Positions 59,035 through 64,000 of a stretch of DNA of 64,000 bases are shown here, one piece after another; position 1 is the stretch's first letter; each line of letters opens with the position of its first letter. Under the pieces are notes generated by a model. The model was not told the origin of the DNA, searched no databases, and worked only from the letters and a program-made list of their open reading frames with translations. A program made the position numbers and the translations under genes. The stretch is from Plasticicumulans lactativorans (lineage in GTDB: Bacteria; Pseudomonadota; Gammaproteobacteria; Competibacterales; Competibacteraceae). Location: positions 62,001 to 126,000 of the forward strand of contig NZ_SLWY01000001.1 of assembly GCF_004341245.1 (NCBI RefSeq), in the 5' to 3' direction.

Positions 59035-59796
59035 TTGAACAAGGCTGAAGACGAGCGGCGTGCGGCGGCGGACCTGCCCCGGCACGTGGCGATCATCATG
59101 GACGGCAACGGCCGCTGGGCCAGACAGCGCCGGCTGCCGCGGCCGCTGGGGCATCGCGAGGGCGTCAAGGCGCTGCGTCGCGTGGTGCAGCACGGCATCG
59201 ACCGCGGCATCGAAGTCATGACCTTCTTCGCGTTCAGCAGCGAGAACTGGCGCCGGCCGGCGCTCGAGGTCAAGTTGCTGATGGGCCTGTTCGCCATCGT
59301 GCTGCGCTCGGAGATGAAGCGCCTGATGGCGAACAACGCGCGCCTGCGCTTCATCGGTGACCGCAGCGCCTTCTCGCCGCGGCTGGTCGAGGCGATGGCG
59401 CAGGCCGAGGAGACCACCGGACGCAACACCGGTACCACCATCGTCATCGCCGCCAACTACGGCGGGCGCTGGGACATCGCCCAGGCCGCGCGCCGGCTCG
59501 CCCTGGACGCAGCGGCGGGGCGCGTGTCGGCCGATTCGATCGGTGTCGACACGCTCGCCCCCTACCTGTCGCTGTCCGACCTGCCCGAGCCCGACCTGTT
59601 CATCCGCACCGGTGGCGAGGAGCGCATCAGCAACTTCCTGCTCTGGCAGATGGCGTACACGGAGTTCTTCTTCACCGACCGCCTGTGGCCCGAGTTCGAC
59701 GAGGCCGCCCTCGACGAGGCCGTCGCCTCCTTCGGCAAACGTCAGCGCCGGTTCGGTCGTACCGGCGATCAGATCGAGCAGGGTAGCGGTGCTTAA
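59035..59796 (+). CDS. uppS: Undecaprenyl diphosphate synthase (cis-prenyltransferase)
   Basis: Makes the C55 lipid carrier for peptidoglycan and O-antigen. 253 residues from a TTG start (AGAGG 9 bp upstream); no in-frame ATG precedes the catalytic IMDGNGRWA motif. Other motifs: RPLGHREGVKAL, FAFSSENWRR and the C-terminal FIRTGGEERISNFLLWQMAYTE. It ends by overlapping cdsA by 8 bp. Confidence 0.97.
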   Translation: MNKAEDERRAAADLPRHVAIIMDGNGRWARQRRLPRPLGHREGVKALRRVVQHGIDRGIEVMTFFAFSSENWRRPALEVKLLMGLFAIVLRSEMKRLMANNARLRFIGDRSAFSPRLVEAMAQAEETTGRNTGTTIVIAANYGGRWDIAQAARRLALDAAAGRVSADSIGVDTLAPYLSLSDLPEPDLFIRTGGEERISNFLLWQMAYTEFFFTDRLWPEFDEAALDEAVASFGKRQRRFGRTGDQIEQGSGA

Positions 59797-60607
59797 GCAA
59801 CGCCTGCTGACCGCGCTGGTGCTTGGAGCGCTGGTGGTCTGGGGCGTGCTCGCGCTGCCGAGCGCGGCGTTCGGCGCGGTGCTGTTCCTGGTGCTGCTGG
59901 TCGGCGCCGACGAGTGGCTGGGGCTCGTCGGGCTGCGCTCGCTCGCGGAGCGCGCCGGGGGTTTCGCCGTGCTGGCGGCGCTGATCGGTGCCGGGGCGCT
60001 GCTGCCGAACTCGGTCGGCTGGGGCCTCGTCGTGCTCGGCGCCGGCTTCTGGGTGCTGGCGCTCGCCTGGCTGGCCCGCTTCGCCTGCGCGCCGGAGCGA
60101 CGCGACGGACGCACGCGCTGGCTCGCCGCCGGTGCCGTGGCGCTGGCAGCACCGTGGTGCGCGCTGTACCTGCTGCACCGCTCGCCGGCCTGGGGCCCGG
60201 GTTACGTGCTGCTGCTGCTGGTGCTGGTATGGGCGGCGGACAGCGGCGCGTACTTCGCCGGGCGTCGCTGGGGGCGCACCAAGCTCGCCCCGGCGATCAG
60301 CCCGGGCAAGACCCGCGAAGGCGTCTACGGCGCGCTCGCCGCGGCCGCGGTGGTCGCCGTCATCGGCGCCTGGGTCCTCGGCGTGGCGCCGCTGCGCTGG
60401 CTGCCGTTCCTGCTGGTGTGCCTGGCCACGGTGCTGTTCTCGATCAGTGGCGACCTGCTGGAGAGCATGCTCAAGCGACAGCACGGCGCCAAGGACAGCG
60501 GCCGCCTGCTGCCCGGACACGGCGGCGTGCTCGACCGCATCGACAGCCTCACGGCAGCCGCACCGGTCTTTGTGTGCGGGCTCTGGCTCGGCGAGGTCGC
60601 CCGATGA
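59789..60607 (+). CDS. cdsA: Phosphatidate cytidylyltransferase
   Basis: Forms CDP-diacylglycerol from phosphatidate and CTP. 272 residues with about eight membrane helices. The CDP-diglyceride synthase signature spans the end: [20 protein letters not shown] then [17 protein letters not shown] start inside the end of uppS; its stop overlaps the dxr start by 4 bp. Confidence 0.97.
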   Translation: MLKQRLLTALVLGALVVWGVLALPSAAFGAVLFLVLLVGADEWLGLVGLRSLAERAGGFAVLAALIGAGALLPNSVGWGLVVLGAGFWVLALAWLARFACAPERRDGRTRWLAAGAVALAAPWCALYLLHRSPAWGPGYVLLLLVLVWAADSGAYFAGRRWGRTKLAPAISPGKTREGVYGALAAAAVVAVIGAWVLGVAPLRWLPFLLVCLATVLFSISGDLLESMLKRQHGAKDSGRLLPGHGGVLDRIDSLTAAAPVFVCGLWLGEVAR

Positions 60608-61794
60608 ACGCGCCACGCGTGCAGAACGTGACGATCCTGGGGGCCACCGGATCGATCGGCGTCAGCACGCTCGACGTCCTCGCCAGGCACCCGGAGCGTT
60701 ACCGCGTTTACGCGCTGGCCGCGCAGCGCAGCGCCGAGCGCCTGTTCGAGCAGATCCTCGCGCATCGGCCGCGCTACGCGGTGCTGACCGACCCCGCCGC
60801 CGCCGCCGCACTGCGCGAGCGGGTGCGGGCCGCCGGTGTCCCCACCGAGGTCCTCGACGGCGCGGACGCGCTCTGCGAGGTCGCCGCCGCGCCCGAGGTC
60901 GACCAGGTGATGGCGGCGATCGTCGGCGCGGCCGGCCTGCTGCCGACGCTCGCCGCCGCGCGCGCCGGCAAGCGCGTGCTGCTGGCGAACAAGGAAGCGC
61001 TGGTGATGTCGGGTGCGCTGTTCATGGAGGCGGTGCGCACCCACGGTGCCACGCTGCTGCCGATCGACAGCGAGCACAACGCGGTCTTCCAGTGCCTGCC
61101 GTCGGCCGCGCGCTGCGGCGAGGCAGCGCAGGGGGTCACGCGCGTGCTGCTCACCGGTTCCGGTGGGCCGTTCCGCCAGACCCCGCTGGCGGAGCTCGCC
61201 GGGGTCAGCCCGGCGCAGGCCTGCGCGCACCCCAACTGGTCGATGGGGCCGAAGATCTCGGTCGATTCGGCGACGATGATGAACAAGGGCCTCGAAGTGA
61301 TCGAGGCCGCGTGGCTGTTCGCGCTGCCGAGCGCACGCATCGACGTCGTGGTACACCCGCAGAGCGTGATCCACTCGATGGTCGAGTACGCCGATGGCTC
61401 GGTGCTGGCGCAGCTCGGTCATCCCGACATGCGCACCCCGATCGCCCATGCCCTCGCCTGGCCCGAGCGGATCGCCTCGGGGGTATCGGCGCTCGACTTC
61501 TGCCGGGTCGCCCGGCTCGATTTCCTCGCCCCCGACGTCGACCGCTTCCCCTGCCTGCGCCTCGCCTACGACGCGCTGGCGGCCGGCGGGACGGCGCCGG
61601 CGATCCTCAACGCCGCCAACGAGGTCGCGGTGGCGGCCTTCCTCGACGGTGCGATCCGCTTCACCGACATCGCGCGGACGATCGCCGGCGTGCTCGATCG
61701 ACTGAACTGCACCCCCGCCGACGGCCTCGAAGCGGTGCTGGCCGCCGACGCGCGCGCGCGCGCAGCGGCGGCGACGGTCATCGCGGGTTTCTGA
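60604..61794 (+). CDS. dxr: 1-deoxy-D-xylulose 5-phosphate reductoisomerase
   Basis: Second step of the MEP isoprenoid pathway, using NADPH and a divalent metal. 396 residues. NADPH loop [17 protein letters not shown]; catalytic region [24 protein letters not shown] and [38 protein letters not shown]. It supplies the isoprenoid precursors that UppS uses, which explains its presence in this cluster. Confidence 0.98.
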   Translation: MNAPRVQNVTILGATGSIGVSTLDVLARHPERYRVYALAAQRSAERLFEQILAHRPRYAVLTDPAAAAALRERVRAAGVPTEVLDGADALCEVAAAPEVDQVMAAIVGAAGLLPTLAAARAGKRVLLANKEALVMSGALFMEAVRTHGATLLPIDSEHNAVFQCLPSAARCGEAAQGVTRVLLTGSGGPFRQTPLAELAGVSPAQACAHPNWSMGPKISVDSATMMNKGLEVIEAAWLFALPSARIDVVVHPQSVIHSMVEYADGSVLAQLGHPDMRTPIAHALAWPERIASGVSALDFCRVARLDFLAPDVDRFPCLRLAYDALAAGGTAPAILNAANEVAVAAFLDGAIRFTDIARTIAGVLDRLNCTPADGLEAVLAADARARAAAATVIAGF

Positions 61795-61804
61795 CGGGGG
61801 CGCA

Positions 61805-63172
61805 ATGGTGGGGGATTCCTTGTTTTCGCTGCTGGCACTGGTGGTCACGCTCGGCGTGCTGATCACCGTGCACGAGTTCGGTCACTTCTGGGTCGCGCGG
61901 CGCTGCGGGGTCAAGGTGCTGCGCTTCTCGGTGGGCTTCGGCTATCCGCTGTGGCGGCGCATCGGCGCCGACGACGTCGAGTACGTCATCGGGGCGATTC
62001 CGCTCGGCGGCTACGTGAAGATGCTGGACGAGCGCGAGAGCGTGGTGCCGCCGGCCGAGGCGCACCGCGCGTTCAACCGCGCGGGCGTGGGGCGGCGCAT
62101 CGCCATCGTCGCCGCCGGGCCGGCGTTCAATTTCGCCTTCGCGATCCTGGCCTACGCCATTCTGTTCGCGACCGGTGTCAGCAGCGTGCGACCCCTGCTC
62201 GGCGACGTGGTGCCGGGGTCGGCGGCGGCGAGCGCGGGCTTTCGCAATGGTGACGAGATCCTGCGGATCGCGGAGCGGCCGGTGCGGACGCTGGAGGATG
62301 CGCTGCTCGCGCTGGTCGAGTTCGCCGACGGCGACAGCGTGCTGCCGGTGCAGGTGCGCGACGCCGACGGCCACGTGGCGACGCGGCGCCTGCTCGCCCC
62401 CGATCTCGGCGAGGCTGCCGACGGCCAGGTGCTGTCCCGCGTCGGCCTGGCACCGTACCGGCCGCCGCTGCTGCCGGTGATCGGCCAGTTGAAGCCCGGC
62501 GGGGCGGCCGAGGCGGCCGGGCTGCGCCCGGGCGACCGCGTGATCGGTGCCGACGACATCCGGTTCCGGGACTGGCAGGAATGGGCGGCCTACGTGCGGG
62601 CGCGCCCGGGCCAGGCGCTCGCGGTGCAGATCGAGCGCGACGGCGTGCCGCTGACCGTGGCGGTCACGCCGGCCACCGTGCCGGGCGCGCGCGGACCCGA
62701 GGGGCAGGTCGGCGCCTTTGTCCGGGTGCCGCCCGACCTCGCGGCGAACCTGCGCGTCGTGGTACGGTATGAGCCGTTCGATGCCGCCATCGCAGCCGTC
62801 GGCAAGACCTGGGACATGTCGGTTTTCACGCTGCGCATGCTCGGGCGCATGCTGGTCGGGCGGGCCTCGCTCGAGAACATCAGCGGGCCGCTGACCATCG
62901 CCCAGATGGCGGGGCAGTCCGCCTCGATCGGTGTCTCGGCCTTCCTGTCGTTTCTCGCCCTGGTGAGCGTGAGTCTCGGCGTGCTGAATCTGCTGCCGAT
63001 TCCGGTGCTCGACGGCGGCCATCTCGCCTACTACCTGTTCGAGCTCGTGAAGGGCAGCCCGGTGTCCGAGGCGGTGCAGAACGTCGGGCAGCGCCTGGGG
63101 TTCGCGGTGCTGCTGCTGATGATGGGATTGGCTTTCTACAACGACTTGGCCCGCCTGTTCGGGTCGCCTTGA
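61805..63172 (+). CDS. rseP: RIP metalloprotease RseP (site-2 protease)
   Basis: Inner-membrane zinc protease that cleaves anti-sigma factor RseA to release sigma-E. 455 residues. The zinc motif is TVHEFGHFWVARRCG in the first helix; two PDZ domains lie in the middle (about 120-290); the third ligand is in LLPIPVLDGGHLAYYLFEL. It is followed by bamA, whose defects are what sigma-E senses. Confidence 0.98.
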   Translation: MVGDSLFSLLALVVTLGVLITVHEFGHFWVARRCGVKVLRFSVGFGYPLWRRIGADDVEYVIGAIPLGGYVKMLDERESVVPPAEAHRAFNRAGVGRRIAIVAAGPAFNFAFAILAYAILFATGVSSVRPLLGDVVPGSAAASAGFRNGDEILRIAERPVRTLEDALLALVEFADGDSVLPVQVRDADGHVATRRLLAPDLGEAADGQVLSRVGLAPYRPPLLPVIGQLKPGGAAEAAGLRPGDRVIGADDIRFRDWQEWAAYVRARPGQALAVQIERDGVPLTVAVTPATVPGARGPEGQVGAFVRVPPDLAANLRVVVRYEPFDAAIAAVGKTWDMSVFTLRMLGRMLVGRASLENISGPLTIAQMAGQSASIGVSAFLSFLALVSVSLGVLNLLPIPVLDGGHLAYYLFELVKGSPVSEAVQNVGQRLGFAVLLLMMGLAFYNDLARLFGSP

Positions 63173-63177
63173 ACCGT

Positions 63178-63198
63178 GCCGGGCGCGTACCGCCCGGC
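63178..63198 (+). other. Short hairpin between rseP and bamA
   Basis: GCCGGGCG (63178-63185) pairs with CGCCCGGC (63191-63198) around a 5-nt loop. No T-tract follows, so it is probably an intercistronic structure rather than a terminator. Confidence 0.4.
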
Positions 63199-63215
63199 CC
63201 AGATGCTGACGATCC

Positions 63216-64000
63216 ATGAACCCACTCCATAAGTACCTGTTGCTGTCGGCCTGCGTGGCCGTGCCGGCCTTGGTCCAGGCGGCGGATTTCGTCGTCCGCG
63301 ACATCCGCGTGGAGGGGCTGCAACGCATTTCGGCCGGGACCGTGTTCAACTACCTGCCGGTCAGCGTCGGTTCCACCGTGCGCCAGGAGGACTTCCCGGA
63401 GCTGATCCGGGCCCTGTTCCGCACCGGCTTCTTCACCGACGTCTCGCTGGAGCGCGACGGCAACGTGCTGGTGGTCAACGTCGTCGAGCGTCCGGCGATC
63501 TCCGAGGTCACCATCAGCGGCAACAAGGACATCTCGACCGAGGACCTGCAGAAGTCGCTGAAGGCGATCGGCCTCTCCGAGGGGCGCGTGTTCGACCGCG
63601 CGCTGCTCGACAAGGTCGAGCAGGAGCTCAACCGCCAGTACTTCGCCCGCGGCAAGTACGCGGTGAAGATCGACACCCAGGTCAAGAACCTCGACCGCAA
63701 CCGCGTCGCGCTCAACATCGACATCTCCGAGGGCCTGGCGGCGCGCATCAAGCAGATCAACATCGTCGGCAACCGCGCCTTCGACGAGGACGACCTGCTC
63801 GCGCTGTTCCAGAGCTCGACGACGGGCTGGCTGTCGCTGCTCACCAAGGACGACCAGTATTCGCGGCAGAAGCTCGGCGGCGACCTCGAGGCGCTGCGCA
63901 GCTTCTATCAGGACCAGGGCTACCTGAAGTTCGCGGTCGAATCGACGCAGGTGTCGATCACGCCCGACAAGAAGGACATCTACATCACGGTGAACATCAC
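63216..64000 (+). CDS. bamA: Outer-membrane protein assembly factor BamA, truncated by window end
   Basis: The first 261 residues only. Signal peptide MNPLHKYLLLSACVAVPA with cleavage after VQA, then POTRA 1 (DIRVEGLQRISAGTVFNYLP), POTRA 2 (VTISGNKDISTEDLQKSLKA) and POTRA 3 (INIVGNRAFDEDDLLALFQ). The POTRA 4-5 domains and beta barrel lie beyond the window. BamA inserts beta-barrel proteins into the outer membrane. Confidence 0.98.
   Translation, partial: MNPLHKYLLLSACVAVPALVQAADFVVRDIRVEGLQRISAGTVFNYLPVSVGSTVRQEDFPELIRALFRTGFFTDVSLERDGNVLVVNVVERPAISEVTISGNKDISTEDLQKSLKAIGLSEGRVFDRALLDKVEQELNRQYFARGKYAVKIDTQVKNLDRNRVALNIDISEGLAARIKQINIVGNRAFDEDDLLALFQSSTTGWLSLLTKDDQYSRQKLGGDLEALRSFYQDQGYLKFAVESTQVSITPDKKDIYITVNI

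Overview
The window is chromosomal DNA with very high G+C (roughly 70%) from a betaproteobacterium. A Rhodocyclales-type organism (Thauera/Azoarcus relatives) is my best guess. The supporting evidence is the block rpsB-tsf-pyrH-frr-uppS-cdsA-dxr-rseP-bamA with map and glnD divergent beside it, a pst operon carrying long PstA and PstC, a PEP-CTERM protein, and sensory genes typical of that group. The assignment is an inference from gene content and order. I see no tRNA, rRNA, CRISPR array, insertion sequence or prophage. Long open frames opposite real genes are a by-product of the base composition.

Layout. 1-6.0 kb: a leftward set cysJ-cysI-nitronate monooxygenase-peroxiredoxin (sulfite reduction plus flavin/redox enzymes), with a divergent LysR regulator across an AT-rich, dyad-rich control region. 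7.0-11.6 kb: an orphan TRAP substrate-binding protein, a tartrate/D-malate-type dehydrogenase, SelO, and an M48-like lipoprotein with a broken zinc motif. 11.7-17.5 kb: an ABC exporter, small proteins, a PEP-CTERM protein containing a perfect-length internal duplication, a methyltransferase and a divergent cysteine-synthase-like enzyme. 17.5-26.1 kb: acs, then a 1611-residue hybrid kinase paired with an HD-GYP response regulator. 26.2-34.7 kb: a P-type ATPase resembling the Na,K-ATPase class, a BTAD/TPR regulator facing a TPR (TTC38-like) protein, AMP nucleosidase, and a yeast-type cytosine deaminase homologue.

34.8-43.1 kb is the most distinctive stretch. A transmembrane Ser/Thr kinase with a periplasmic von Willebrand A domain is followed by an ABC ATPase, an FtsX-type permease, a secreted formylglycine-generating-enzyme-fold protein and a glycine-zipper lipoprotein. 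This is the composition of the PpkA-TagT-TagS-TagR-TagQ threonine-phosphorylation module that switches on type VI secretion in Pseudomonas aeruginosa. Here no secretion structural genes, no PppA phosphatase and no FHA substrate lie within the window.

43.1-55.6 kb: an outer-membrane barrel protein, dgt, a host-attachment-family protein, then the leftward phosphate operon pstS-pstC-pstA-pstB-phoU behind two PHO boxes, then glnD and map. 55.7-64.0 kb: the rightward rpsB-to-bamA essential block (translation, UMP kinase, undecaprenyl and phospholipid precursors, the MEP pathway, the sigma-E protease RseP, outer-membrane assembly). bamA runs off the end of the window.
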